A stretch of 64,000 nt of DNA, taken from Novosphingobium piscinae. Its GTDB lineage: Bacteria; Pseudomonadota; Alphaproteobacteria; Sphingomonadales; Sphingomonadaceae. How positions within the stretch are numbered: the first letter of the stretch is position 1; every line of letters starts with the position of its first letter. The position numbers and the translations under genes are program-made. Below the pieces are notes generated by a model. The model did no database searches. It was not told the DNA's origin and saw only the letters and a program-made list of their open reading frames with translations. The DNA is taken from positions 124,001-188,000 of the forward strand of contig NZ_JACLAX010000004.1 in the NCBI RefSeq assembly GCF_014230355.1, in the 5' to 3' direction. Positions 42,257-51,118 of this stretch are shown in pieces.

Positions 42257-42377
42257 GGTCTGGTCCCCGATCATGTGCGGCGGCTACCCCAGCCCCCGAA
42301 CGTGCCCGGTCATAGGTCGCAGAGGTTAACAACTAACGAAAGTTATCGGTCCGGACAGGCATGGCCGGGCGCGCGGG

Positions 42378-42710
42378 TCAGAAGCGCTGGATGTTGCGCG
42401 CCTCACCGGGAATGCGCACCTCGAGCCCGTCGAGCGCCTCGGTCAGCACGATCTGGCAGGCCAGCCGGCTGGTCCGCGCGACCCCGGCCGCCAGGTCGAG
42501 CATGTCCTCCTCGTCGTCCGAGGCCGGCGGCAGCCGGTCGAACCAGTCCGGGGCGACGATGACGTGGCAGGTCGAGCAGGCCATCTGGCCCTCGCAGGTG
42601 CCCTCGAGCGGCATGCCGATGGCCTGGCCGACCTCGAGCAGGCGCTGCCCGGCCGTGGCCGTCGCCACCTTGCGCTCGTCCTTGTCGTTCACGAAACAGA
42701 CCGCCACCAT
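42378..42710 (-). CDS. fdx: 2Fe-2S ferredoxin, adrenodoxin type
   Basis: 110 residues. Cluster ligands Cys39, Cys45, Cys48 and Cys85 (CEGQMACSTCHV...LACQ) have the C-x5-C-x2-C-x36-C spacing of adrenodoxin/ISC ferredoxins. LDLAAGVARTSRLACQI is characteristic. It lies 27 bp downstream of a cysteine desulfurase-like gene, consistent with electron supply in Fe-S assembly. Confidence 0.94.
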   Translation of the reverse strand: MVAVCFVNDKDERKVATATAGQRLLEVGQAIGMPLEGTCEGQMACSTCHVIVAPDWFDRLPPASDDEEDMLDLAAGVARTSRLACQIVLTEALDGLEVRIPGEARNIQRF

Positions 42711-42737
42711 CGTCTTACGCCCCCGAAGACCCGACCC

Positions 42738-43811
42738 TCATTGCCTCGCTGCCGCCGCGGCAATCCGCGTGCAGGCGGCGACCACCTCCGCCATCCTCGT
42801 GTAGCGACCGAACCCGAGCCGCAGGGAGCTGCGGGCCGCCGCCTGGTCCAGCCCGATCGCCTGCAGCACGTGGCTGGGTCGCCCCGAGCCACTGGCACAG
42901 GCCGAGCCGGCCGCAAAGCCAATATCGCGCAAATCGGACATAAGTCGGGCAAGGTCCAACCCGTCCTTGCGGACATTGAGGTTGCCGCGCCACCGCTGGA
43001 CGGCATCGCCGTTGAGGGTGAAGCCGGGCAGCGCCGCACGGGCCGCCTCCCACAGCGCCGCAACATGGCGGGCATCCTCGTCCTGCCGCGCCACGGCCAG
43101 CGCCGCCGCGGCGCCGAACCCGGCGCACAGCGCCGGGCTGAGGGTGCCGGCGCGCAGCCCCTGCTCCTGCCCGCCGCCAAGCTGCTGGGGGGTGAGTGTC
43201 ACCCCGTCGCGCAGCCACAGCGCGCCGATCCCCTTGGGGCCGTGGAGCTTGTGGGCGGAGACCGCGATCAGATCGGCCCCGGCGGGCGGCGCCAGCTTGC
43301 CCGCCCCCTGCACCGCATCGCACAGGAACAGCGCGCCGCCGGCCCGGGCGCGCTCGGCCAGGCGGGCGACCGGCTGGATCGTGCCGATCTCGTTGTTGAC
43401 CTGCATCACCGCGACCAGCCCGGTGCCGGGGGCCAGGGGAACCTCGGGATCGAGCTGCCCGGCCGGGTCGACCGGCAGGACCTGAAGCTCCGGATCGACC
43501 GCGCGGGCCGGCTCCAGCACGGCAGCGTGCTCGATCGCGCTGACCGCGAGGCGCCGCGCGCCGCTGCCCCGGATCGCCAGGTTGAGCGCCTCGGTCGCGC
43601 CGCTGGTGAAGATCACGCGTCCGCCCGGCGGAAACAGGGTCGCCACCTGTGCGCGCGCTGCTTCGACCGCGGCGGCGGCGGCGCGGCCGGCGCGGTGCGG
43701 GCTGTGCGGGTTGGCGAAGCTGGTGGTCTCGGGCCCGCCCAGCCAGGCCAGCATGGCCTCGCGCGCCTCGGGCGCCAGCGGCGTGGTCGCCTGGTAGTCG
43801 AGATAGATCAT
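42738..43811 (-). CDS. Cysteine desulfurase-like aminotransferase class V, copy 1
   Basis: 357 residues from ATG 43811, which overlaps the stop of the upstream homologue (ATGA). PLP enzyme of the NifS/IscS family: IYLDYQATTPLAPEAREAM, IFTSGATEALNLAI, AVSAIEHAAVL, PLP-lysine in SAHKLHGPKGIGALW, and a sulfur-carrying cysteine in GSACASGSGRPSHVL. Length is shorter than IscS (about 400). With the second copy and the ferredoxin it forms a three-gene unit. Whether it is a true desulfurase or a divergent partner cannot be decided from sequence alone. Confidence 0.9.
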   Translation of the reverse strand: MIYLDYQATTPLAPEAREAMLAWLGGPETTSFANPHSPHRAGRAAAAAVEAARAQVATLFPPGGRVIFTSGATEALNLAIRGSGARRLAVSAIEHAAVLEPARAVDPELQVLPVDPAGQLDPEVPLAPGTGLVAVMQVNNEIGTIQPVARLAERARAGGALFLCDAVQGAGKLAPPAGADLIAVSAHKLHGPKGIGALWLRDGVTLTPQQLGGGQEQGLRAGTLSPALCAGFGAAAALAVARQDEDARHVAALWEAARAALPGFTLNGDAVQRWRGNLNVRKDGLDLARLMSDLRDIGFAAGSACASGSGRPSHVLQAIGLDQAAARSSLRLGFGRYTRMAEVVAACTRIAAAAARQ

Positions 43812-44848
43812 GCCGGCACTGCCATCGCGCACCAGGCGGCGACGAAGCGGTCAACCTCGGCCAGCGTGGTCTCGCGGCCGAGGCTGACGCGGATCACCTC
43901 GCCTGCCGCGCGCGCATCGAGCCCGCTGGCGGCCAGCACGTGACTGGTCCGCAGGCTGCCCGAGGAGCAGGCGCTGCCGGCCGACACCGCGATGCCCTGG
44001 GCATCGAACCGGATCAGCTGCGCGGCGGCCGAGACCCCGGGCATGCGGTAGGCCCCGATGGTGGCGAGCCGCGGCGCGGCGCCGGCGATCACCGTGCCCC
44101 CGGCGGCGGTGATCCCCGCGTCCAGCCGGGCGCGCAGCGCACTGGCGGCGGCAAGCCAATCCGCCCCGGCCTCGAGCGCGGCGACCATGGCCAGCACGCC
44201 GGGGAGGTTCTCGGTCCCGCCACGATAGCCGCGCTCCTGTCCGCCCGCCGGGCGCAGCAAGGCCCAGTCGCGCACCAGCAGCGCGCCCACCCCGATCGGG
44301 CCGCCGAACTTGTGCGCCGACAGCGCGATGAGGTCGGCCGGCGGCAGGGCCAGTTTGCCCGCACTCTGGGCGCAATCGGCCAGCAGCACCCCGCCCGCGC
44401 CGCGCACCGCGGCGGCGATCTCGGCCAACGGCTGGATCACCCCGGTCTCGTTGTTGACGTGCTGCACCGCGACCAGCCCCGGCTGCCTGCAGCCCTGCGG
44501 ATCGACCAGGCCGAGCGCGTCGACCGGCAGCAGCGCGGCCTCGCCGCGGTGGCGCAGCACGGCCTCGTGCTCGACCGCGGTGAGCGCCGCCAGCGGCAGG
44601 ACCGACTGGCGGATCGCCAACGCCAGCGCCTCGCTCGCCCCGCTGGTGAAGATCACCTCGCCGGACCAGCCCAGCATCGCCTTGAGCCGGCCGCGCGCGT
44701 CCTCGAGCAGCGCCCGCGCGGCGCGCCCCGCGGCGTGCGGGCTGGACGGATTGGCCCAGCGCGCGAACCCTTCGTGCAGCGCCGCCTGCGCCGCGGGCAG
44801 CAGCGGCGTGGTCGCGGCATGGTCGAGATAGAGCGAATGTGCGGTCAT
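43808..44848 (-). CDS. Cysteine desulfurase-like aminotransferase class V, copy 2
   Basis: 346 residues from ATG 44848. Same family as its neighbour but clearly diverged: SLYLDHAATTPLLPAAQAAL, VIFTSGASEALALAI, ALTAVEHEAVLRH, PLP-lysine in SAHKFGGPIGVGALL, RGGTENLPGVLAM, and sulfur-carrying GSACSSGSLRTSHVL. It precedes copy 1 with a 4-bp overlap. The pair probably arose by an old duplication. Upstream, a divergent alpha/beta hydrolase shares the intergenic region. Confidence 0.9.
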   Translation of the reverse strand: MTAHSLYLDHAATTPLLPAAQAALHEGFARWANPSSPHAAGRAARALLEDARGRLKAMLGWSGEVIFTSGASEALALAIRQSVLPLAALTAVEHEAVLRHRGEAALLPVDALGLVDPQGCRQPGLVAVQHVNNETGVIQPLAEIAAAVRGAGGVLLADCAQSAGKLALPPADLIALSAHKFGGPIGVGALLVRDWALLRPAGGQERGYRGGTENLPGVLAMVAALEAGADWLAAASALRARLDAGITAAGGTVIAGAAPRLATIGAYRMPGVSAAAQLIRFDAQGIAVSAGSACSSGSLRTSHVLAASGLDARAAGEVIRVSLGRETTLAEVDRFVAAWCAMAVPA

Positions 44849-44861
44849 CGGGGGCAAAACG

Positions 44862-44889
44862 TTGCTTTCAGGCGAGTGCTTTCTATATA
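44862..44889 (+). promoter_or_regulatory. Promoter candidate for the alpha/beta hydrolase
   Basis: TTGCTT, 16 bp, TATATA, in the shared region between the desulfurase operon and the hydrolase (ATG 44985). It is the most consensus-like -35/-10 pair seen in the window. The TATATA element is nearly symmetric, so minus-strand activity is also possible. Confidence 0.45.
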
Positions 44890-44984
44890 GCGCTCTCCTT
44901 CCATTCCCAGCCCCATCCGCCCCGGCACCCGCAAAGACGCGAGGCCGCGGCCGAGGCGCAACCCGAGGCAGAGCCCGCACCACC

Positions 44985-45641
44985 ATGCCAGCTGTCATCT
45001 TTCCCGGACCCGAAGGCCGCCTCGAAGGCCGCTTCCAGCCCGCCTCGCGGCCGCGCGCGCCCGTTGCCATGATCCTGCATCCGCATCCCCAGGCGGGCGG
45101 GACGATGAACGACCGCATCACGATGGCGCTGTACAAGACCTTCCAGGCCCGCGGCTTCGCCACGCTGCGCTTCAACTTCCGCGGCGTCGGCCGCAGCCAG
45201 GGCAGCTTCGACAACGGCATCGGCGAGCTGTCGGACGCCGCCGCCGCGCTCGACTGGGTCCAGTCGATCCATCCCGAGGCGACCACGACCTGGATCGCCG
45301 GCTATTCGTTCGGCGCGCTGATCGGCATGCAGCTGCTGATGCGCCGCCCGGAGATCCGCGGCTTCATCTCGATCGCGCCGCCGGCCAACATGTACGACTT
45401 CAGCTTCCTGGCGCCCTGCCCGGCTTCCGGCATCATCGTTCAGGGCGCCGCCGACACGGTGGTGACCCCTAACGCGGTGCAGAAGCTGGTCGACAAGCTG
45501 CGCACGCAGAAGCACATCACGATCCACCACGACGAGATCCCGCGGGCCAACCACTTCTTCGAGAACGAGCTCGACGACATGATGCTGTCGGTCGACAAGT
45601 ATCTCGACTTCCGGCTCAGCCCGGACTGCCCGATCCGCTGA
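44985..45641 (+). CDS. Alpha/beta hydrolase (YfeA/COG2945-like)
   Basis: 218 residues from ATG 44985. MPAVIFPGPEGRLEGRF begins the fold, HPHPQAGGTMNDRIT is the conserved oxyanion segment, FNFRGVGRSQGSFDNGIGE follows, and the nucleophile elbow is GYSFGALIG with the serine near 104. The acid and histidine lie in IVQGAADTVV and RANHFFENEL. The family is small cytosolic hydrolases of unknown substrate. Divergent from the cysteine desulfurase unit. Confidence 0.9.
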   Translation: MPAVIFPGPEGRLEGRFQPASRPRAPVAMILHPHPQAGGTMNDRITMALYKTFQARGFATLRFNFRGVGRSQGSFDNGIGELSDAAAALDWVQSIHPEATTTWIAGYSFGALIGMQLLMRRPEIRGFISIAPPANMYDFSFLAPCPASGIIVQGAADTVVTPNAVQKLVDKLRTQKHITIHHDEIPRANHFFENELDDMMLSVDKYLDFRLSPDCPIR

Positions 45642-45660
45642 GCGGAGGAACGGACCCGCG

Positions 45661-45754
45661 TCGTCGTCCCGGCCTTGCGCCGGGACCGGTACCCGGATCG
45701 AAACAGCCCCGCGCCGACGAGGCCGGCGGTCCCGGGTCGGGCCCGGGACGACCA
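45661..45754. repeat. REP-like palindrome pair after the hydrolase
   Basis: 45661-45687 (TCGTCGTCCCGGCCTTGCGC...) and 45728-45754 (GGTCCCGGGTCGGGCCCGGG, then ACGACCA) are inverted partners of the same GTCGTCCCGG family found between atpA and atpG. They lie between convergent genes and may aid termination. Confidence 0.7.
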
Positions 45755-45759
45755 CATCG

Positions 45760-45960
45760 TCAGTCCGGCCTCTGACCGACCGGGGCCGACCCGCCGGAGG
45801 TGGGCAGCACCCAGATCGCGACATTGGCCGCCATCACCACGGCCAGCACCAGCATCAGCGCCACCTGCTTGCCCGGCCCGCCGCGGCGCCACAGCACCAG
45901 CGCGCCGACCGGCAGCGCGAGGACCATCAGCATGGCGAGCGACAAGGCGATATCCTGCAT
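45760..45960 (-). CDS. Small two-helix membrane protein
   Basis: 66 residues. Two hydrophobic helices (about 6-25 and 32-52) are joined by a short basic loop WRRGGPGKQ; the tail is proline/glycine-rich. No family recognised. Convergent with the alpha/beta hydrolase and divergent from the DUF885 gene. The membrane pattern and isolated position support a real gene, without functional clue. Confidence 0.55.
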   Translation of the reverse strand: MQDIALSLAMLMVLALPVGALVLWRRGGPGKQVALMLVLAVVMAANVAIWVLPTSGGSAPVGQRPD

Positions 45961-46060
45961 GGCCGCGCTCTAGCGCGCCGCAGCGCCGGGTGGAAGATGC
46001 CGGGCGCGCGATGGCGCCGGCAGGTTTGACACGACGGCCCACCACGGCCAGCATCCCACC

Positions 46061-47920
46061 ATGACCAGCACTGCCCTGTCGCGCCGCGCGCTGCTTGCCC
46101 GTTCGGGCTCGGCCGCGGCCCTCGCCGCCGCCCCCGGTTTCGTGACCGCAGGCCACGCCGCCCCGCCCCCCCCGCTGCCCACCGCCCCCGGCGACGCCCG
46201 CGTCGCCGCCCTGCTCGACCGGGTGGCCTGGAACCTGCTGACGCTGGAACCCGAGCGCGCCACCGCGCTGGGGCTCGACAAGGGCGCCCATGCCGCGCTG
46301 CGTGGCCGGTCGAGCGATCGTTCCGCGACGGGGCGCGCGCGGGCGGTGGCCCTGCTCAAGGCTGATCTGGCGGCGACGCAGCGCCTGCCGCGCCTGCCGC
46401 TCAGCGCAGCCAGCCAGACCCATCTGGCCGTGGTGCAGAGCGCCTACCGCACCGCCCTCGACGGGTTCGCCCTGCCCTATGGCGATGTTGCGATCGGCAG
46501 CTGGCGCAACAGCCCCTACGCCGTGATCCAGAACGTCGGCGCGTGGATCGACGTGCCGCGCCTGCTCGAGGCCGATCAGCCGGTCGGCTCGCGCGCCGAC
46601 GCCGAGGCCTGGCTGGCCCGGCTGGCCGACATGGCCCCGCAGCTCGATGGCGAGACCCAGCGGATCGCCGCCGCGCGGGGGATCGGGCTGGTTCCGCCCG
46701 CCTTCCTGCTCGACAAGACCATCGCCCAGATGGGCCAGTCGCTTGCCGCCTTCGCCGGCGACGGCGGCAGCCTGCTGCACAGCTTCGCCGGGAAGACCGC
46801 CACCCTGCCCGGGCCGTGGCGCGCGCGGGCGCAGGGGCTGCTGCGCGAGCGGGTGGTTCCGGCGCTGGAGCGCCAGCTGGCCGAGCTGCGCCGCCAGCGC
46901 GCCGTCGCCACTGCCGCGGCCGGGATGCGCGGGCGCCCCCATGGCGAGGCCTGGTATGCCTGGGGCCTGCGCGCCGGCACCACCACCACCCGCACGCCCG
47001 AGGACATCCACCGCATCGGCCGCGCCCAGCTGGCCGAGCTGCAGGCGCGGATGGAGGAGATCCTGCGCGGGCTGGGCCTGACCAGCGGTTCGATCGCCGC
47101 GCGGATCGACGCGCTGCAGAAGGACGCGCGCAATGCCTTCCCGACCGGCGACGAGGGCCGCCGCCAGATCGTCGCCTACATGCAGGACCGGGTCGACTGG
47201 GCGCGCGCGCAGATGCCGCGGGCCTTCCGCCGTCTGGTCGGCGGCAAGCTCGAGATCCGCCGCCTGCCCGAGGCCGAGGAGATCGGCGCGCCGCCCGCCT
47301 ATGGCGGGGCCGGAGCGATCGACGGTTCGATCCCCAGCCGGATCTGGGTCAACCTGCGCGACACCGCCATGCACAACCGCGTGACCATCCCCGACCTGGT
47401 GTTCCACGAAGGCATTCCCGGCCATGTCTGGCAGGGCGAATACACCCAGACCATGCCGCTGATCCGCTCGCTGCTGGCGTTCAATGCCTACAGCGAAGGC
47501 TGGGCGCTGTACGGCGAGCAGCTGGCCGACGAGCTGGGCGCCTATGATGCGGATCCGGCCGGGCGGCTGGGCTATCTGCAGGGGTTCGCCTGGCGCGCGG
47601 TGCGTCTGATCATCGACACCGGGATCCATGCCATGGGCTGGAGCCGCGAGCAGGCGCTGGCCGAGTTCACCGCCGCCACCGGCCTGCCGGAATCCACCGC
47701 CGTGTCCGAGGTGGAGCGCTACTGCGCCTGGCCGGGCCAGGCCTGCGGCTACAAGATGGGGCAGAACGAGATGGTCGCCCAGCGCGAGCGGGCGCGCGCC
47801 GCCCTCGGCGCCCGTTTCGATCTGCGAGACTTCAACCAGGCGGTGATCGACGGGGGCAATGTCCCGCTTGACGTGCTGGCGACCAATGTCGCCGGCTATG
47901 TCGCCGCGGCGCGGGGCTGA
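46061..47920 (+). CDS. DUF885 family secreted metalloprotein
   Basis: 619 residues with a twin-arginine-type leader (LSRRALLARSGSAAALAAAPGF) suggesting export. The C-terminal third carries a zinc-peptidase-like HEGIPGHVWQGEY motif near 449, NAYSEGWALYGEQLADELG downstream with the third ligand glutamate, and [12 protein letters not shown], all typical of DUF885, a group related to gluzincin carboxypeptidases. Predicted periplasmic peptidase; substrate unknown. Confidence 0.87.
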   Translation: MTSTALSRRALLARSGSAAALAAAPGFVTAGHAAPPPPLPTAPGDARVAALLDRVAWNLLTLEPERATALGLDKGAHAALRGRSSDRSATGRARAVALLKADLAATQRLPRLPLSAASQTHLAVVQSAYRTALDGFALPYGDVAIGSWRNSPYAVIQNVGAWIDVPRLLEADQPVGSRADAEAWLARLADMAPQLDGETQRIAAARGIGLVPPAFLLDKTIAQMGQSLAAFAGDGGSLLHSFAGKTATLPGPWRARAQGLLRERVVPALERQLAELRRQRAVATAAAGMRGRPHGEAWYAWGLRAGTTTTRTPEDIHRIGRAQLAELQARMEEILRGLGLTSGSIAARIDALQKDARNAFPTGDEGRRQIVAYMQDRVDWARAQMPRAFRRLVGGKLEIRRLPEAEEIGAPPAYGGAGAIDGSIPSRIWVNLRDTAMHNRVTIPDLVFHEGIPGHVWQGEYTQTMPLIRSLLAFNAYSEGWALYGEQLADELGAYDADPAGRLGYLQGFAWRAVRLIIDTGIHAMGWSREQALAEFTAATGLPESTAVSEVERYCAWPGQACGYKMGQNEMVAQRERARAALGARFDLRDFNQAVIDGGNVPLDVLATNVAGYVAAARG

Positions 47921-47942
47921 GACCCCGCGCGCCGCGGTGCGC

Positions 47943-48299
47943 TCAGCTCCCGAACAGGCCCTTGGCCATGCCGGCAAGATCGTTGAGCGGGTTGCCGTCG
48001 CCGTCCTTGTCGAGCATCCCCGACAGGCCCGCCAGCGCGGAGTTGCCCTGCAGCAGTTGGGCAAACTGGCCAAGCGAGCCCTCGCCGCCGATATGCCCGA
48101 CGATCTGCTGGAGGATGGCCGGATCGATCCCGGTCTTGCTTGCGGCCAGCGACACCGTGTCCTCCGGAGCCTGATGCGCGGCGCCGAGCGCGGCAATGGC
48201 CTTTTCCGCCAATGCCGGATCAAGCCCCACCTTGGCCGCCAGATTGGCAACATCGACGTTCTGGGTCACCTGCCCGAGAATTCCATCCAGCATGCTCAT
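47943..48299 (-). CDS. DUF937-like small protein
   Basis: 118 residues from ATG 48299, with GGAAGGG upstream; an in-frame extension to 48392 lacks one. MSMLDGILGQVTQNVDVANLAAKVGLD opens a helical protein. It has QQIVGHIGGEGSLGQFAQLLQG in the middle and a DKDGDGNPLNDL loop (EF-hand-like acidic) near 98, ending GLFGS. Resembles DUF937/YidB-type proteins. Possible calcium binding through the DxDGDGN loop is inference. Confidence 0.65.
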   Translation of the reverse strand: MSMLDGILGQVTQNVDVANLAAKVGLDPALAEKAIAALGAAHQAPEDTVSLAASKTGIDPAILQQIVGHIGGEGSLGQFAQLLQGNSALAGLSGMLDKDGDGNPLNDLAGMAKGLFGS

Positions 48300-48469
48300 C
48301 GCGATCGCCCTTCCGGCTTGAGGATAGCGCGGATGATCCGCCGCGCCGGGACCGCCAGCAAGTAAAAACCCCGGTAACAAACACGGCGCCATCCGCGGGG
48401 ATGGCGCCGTGCTGCAACCTCGCAGGCCGGCCGGACCTGGTCCCGGTCCGCCGCCCCGCGCGGTCTGGA

Positions 48470-50080
48470 TCAGGCTGCGACCGCGCCCACCGGGGCCGCC
48501 GCGCGGACGCCTTCGTCGACATGGTCGGCGAACTGGGCGAAGTTGTCGATGAACTTGCCGACCAGGTCCTGCGCGGTCTTGTCATAGTCGGCCGGGTTGG
48601 CCCAGGCCCCGCGCGGATCGAGCAGCGCGCTGTCCACGCCCGGCACCGCCACCGGCACCTCGAACCCGAAGTTGGGATCCTTGCGGAAATCGGCGGTGTT
48701 GAGCGAACCGTCGAGCGCGGCATTGAGCAGGGCACGGGTGGCCTTGATCGGCATGCGCTTGATGCCTTCCATCGTGGCCTTGCCGCCCGACCAGCCGGTG
48801 TTGACCAGCCAGCACTTGACCCCGCCCCTGGCGATCCGCTCCTTGAGCAGGTTGCCGTAGACCGAGGGATGGCGCGGCATGAACGGCGCGCCGAAGCAGG
48901 TGCTGAAGGTGGCCTCGGGCTCGGTCACGCCGATCTCGGTCCCGGCGACGCGCGCGGTGTAGCCCGAGAGGAAGTGGTACATCGCCTGGTCCGGGGTGAG
49001 CCGGGCGATCGGCGGCAGCACGCCGTAGGCGTCGGCGGTCAGGAAGATCAGGTTGGCCGGCACCGGACCGAGGTTCTCATCCGAGCAGTTCGGGATGAAG
49101 TCGATCGGATAGGACCCGCGGCTGTTCTCGGCCAGCGAATTGTCGTCCAGGTCGATCTCGCGGGTGACCGGATCGATCACCACGTTCTCGAGCACGGTGC
49201 CGAAGCGCTTGGTGGTGGCGAAGATTTCGGGCTCGGCCTCGGCCGAGAGGCGGATCATCTTGGCATAGCAGCCACCCTCGAAGTTGAACACGGCCGTGTC
49301 CGACCAGCCATGCTCGTCATCGCCGATCAGCGTGCGGCTAGCATCGGCCGAGAGGGTGGTCTTGCCCGTGCCCGACAGGCCGAAGAACACGGCGGTCTTG
49401 CCGTCCGGACCGATGTTGGCCGAGCAGTGCATCGGCATCACGCCCTTGGTCGGCAGCAGGTAGTTGAGAATGCCGAAAACCGACTTCTTCATCTCGCCGG
49501 CATAGGCCGTGCCGCCGATCAGGATCAGCTTCTCGGAGAAGTTGACCGCGATCACCGTCTCGCTGCGCGAACCGTGGCGCGCCGGATCGGCGCGGAAGCT
49601 GGGCAGGTCGATGATCGTGTATTCGGGCACGAAGCTGGCCACCTCGGCCGCGCTCGGGCGCACCAGCAGGGTGCGGATGAACAGGTTGTGCCAGGCGAAC
49701 TCGTTGATCACCCGCACGTTGACGCGGTGCTCCGGCTGCGAGCCGCCGAACAGGTCGGCGACATAGAGCTGGTCCTTGTCAGCCAGCGCGGCGAGGAAAT
49801 CGGCCTTGAGCGCAGCAAAATGCTCCGGGGTCATCGCGACGTTGGTCTTGCCCCACCACACGGTGTTCTCGGTCTCGGCATCGCGGACGATGAACTTGTC
49901 CTTGGCCGAGCGGCCGGTGTGCTTGCCCGTCGCCACCACGAAGGGTCCGTCCTTGGCCAGCACGCCCTCGCCGTTGCGGACCGCATGCTCGACCAGGGGG
50001 GCCGTGCCGAGATTGGCGAAGACGGTTGCGCTGGTGGAGATGCCCTGGCGGTCGAGCGGATGGAAGAGGGTAGCAGTCAA
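48470..50080 (-). CDS. pckA: Phosphoenolpyruvate carboxykinase (ATP)
   Basis: First committed step of gluconeogenesis (oxaloacetate to PEP). 536 residues from TTG 50080, with GGGAG 7 nt upstream; E. coli PckA has about 540. Motifs: [33 protein letters not shown]-loop [13 protein letters not shown] near 243, DDEHGWSD, and the NTGWSGG segment. Divergent from chvI with a 285-bp shared region, the arrangement in which ChvI/ChvG regulation of pckA is reported in other alphaproteobacteria. Confidence 0.96.
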   Translation of the reverse strand: MTATLFHPLDRQGISTSATVFANLGTAPLVEHAVRNGEGVLAKDGPFVVATGKHTGRSAKDKFIVRDAETENTVWWGKTNVAMTPEHFAALKADFLAALADKDQLYVADLFGGSQPEHRVNVRVINEFAWHNLFIRTLLVRPSAAEVASFVPEYTIIDLPSFRADPARHGSRSETVIAVNFSEKLILIGGTAYAGEMKKSVFGILNYLLPTKGVMPMHCSANIGPDGKTAVFFGLSGTGKTTLSADASRTLIGDDEHGWSDTAVFNFEGGCYAKMIRLSAEAEPEIFATTKRFGTVLENVVIDPVTREIDLDDNSLAENSRGSYPIDFIPNCSDENLGPVPANLIFLTADAYGVLPPIARLTPDQAMYHFLSGYTARVAGTEIGVTEPEATFSTCFGAPFMPRHPSVYGNLLKERIARGGVKCWLVNTGWSGGKATMEGIKRMPIKATRALLNAALDGSLNTADFRKDPNFGFEVPVAVPGVDSALLDPRGAWANPADYDKTAQDLVGKFIDNFAQFADHVDEGVRAAAPVGAVAA

Positions 50081-50365
50081 GGTCGTCTCCCTGGTAGCGG
50101 GACCGGCCCCGGCTGGCCGGGAGCGGCGCAGGAATAAGTCTCCGCATAGGTATGCGCGAGTCTGGCCGCGCATAGTGCAAGGGGGGGCAAGCGTCAAACC
50201 CGCGTGGTTAATTTCCCCGCACTTGTGTTCGCCCTGTCGCTACGGAACGCAGGCCCTGGCGCGCGGAGCCGGCGGGCGGCCACCACCGATCGATTTGCAA
50301 CCCGCGCCGGCCTCGGCTAGTCGCCTTGGTTCCGGGAGGAAGCCAGAGCGAAAGCCCCACCGCGC

Positions 50366-51118
50366 ATGCCCGCAAGCTCCGATCCAGTGCCCCCCGCCGC
50401 CGACGGCCGCCAGGTCATCGCCCTGGTCGACGATGACCGCAACATTCTCACCACGGTGTCGATCGCGCTCCAGGCCGAGGGCTTCGCCACGCGCGTCTAC
50501 ACCGATGGCCAGACCGCGCTGCGCGCGCTGCTCGACAATCCGCCGGACCTCGCAATCTTCGACATCAAGATGCCGCAGATGGACGGGTTCACGCTGCTCG
50601 AGCAGTTCCGCGCGCGCTCCAGCCTGCCGGTGATCTTCCTGACCTCGAAGGACGAGGAGCCCGACGAGGCCCGCGGGCTGGCGTTGGGCGCTGACGACTA
50701 CATCGCCAAGCCGTTCAGCCAGCGCCTGCTGGTCGCCCGGATCCGCGCGATCCTGCGCCGGACCGAACTGGCGCGCAGCGCCGCGGAGGCCGACGGCGAT
50801 CCGGCCGAGGCCGACCAGGTGGTGCGGCGCGGCCGGCTCGAGATGGACCCGCCGCGCCATCTCGTCACCTGGGATGGCAAGCCGGTGGCGCTTACCGTCA
50901 CCGAGTTCCTGATCCTCGAGGCGCTCGCCACCCGGCCAGGCGTGGTCAAGAGCCGCAACCAGCTGATGGACGCGGCCTACAACGACGACGTGTTCATCGA
51001 CGACCGGACGATCGACAGCCACATCAAGCGGCTGCGGCGCAAGTTCCGCGAGGTGGACCCCGAGTTCTCGGGCATCGAGACGCTCTACGGCGCGGGCTAT
51101 TCCTTTGCCGACAGCTGA
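50366..51118 (+). CDS. chvI: Response regulator ChvI, OmpR type
   Basis: 250 residues. The receiver (about 15-130) has ALVDDDRN acidic pocket, phospho-acceptor in [10 protein letters not shown], and DYIAKPF lysine. The winged-helix output domain (about 155-248) has [30 protein letters not shown] and [16 protein letters not shown]. Order with chvG, hprK, rapZ, EIIA and HPr, and divergence from pckA, identify it as ChvI rather than another OmpR regulator. Confidence 0.92.
   Translation: MPASSDPVPPAADGRQVIALVDDDRNILTTVSIALQAEGFATRVYTDGQTALRALLDNPPDLAIFDIKMPQMDGFTLLEQFRARSSLPVIFLTSKDEEPDEARGLALGADDYIAKPFSQRLLVARIRAILRRTELARSAAEADGDPAEADQVVRRGRLEMDPPRHLVTWDGKPVALTVTEFLILEALATRPGVVKSRNQLMDAAYNDDVFIDDRTIDSHIKRLRRKFREVDPEFSGIETLYGAGYSFADS

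Noticed and set aside
45440..48253. 937-codon minus-strand frame
   Set aside because: Spans several real genes (hydrolase end, DUF885) on the opposite strand; only its start overlaps the real small DUF937-like gene, in a different frame.
50081..50365. Promoter pair in the pckA-chvI divergent region
   Set aside because: Some AT-richer stretches (e.g. GTGGTTAATTTCC) occur, but no -35/-10 spacing convincing enough to report.
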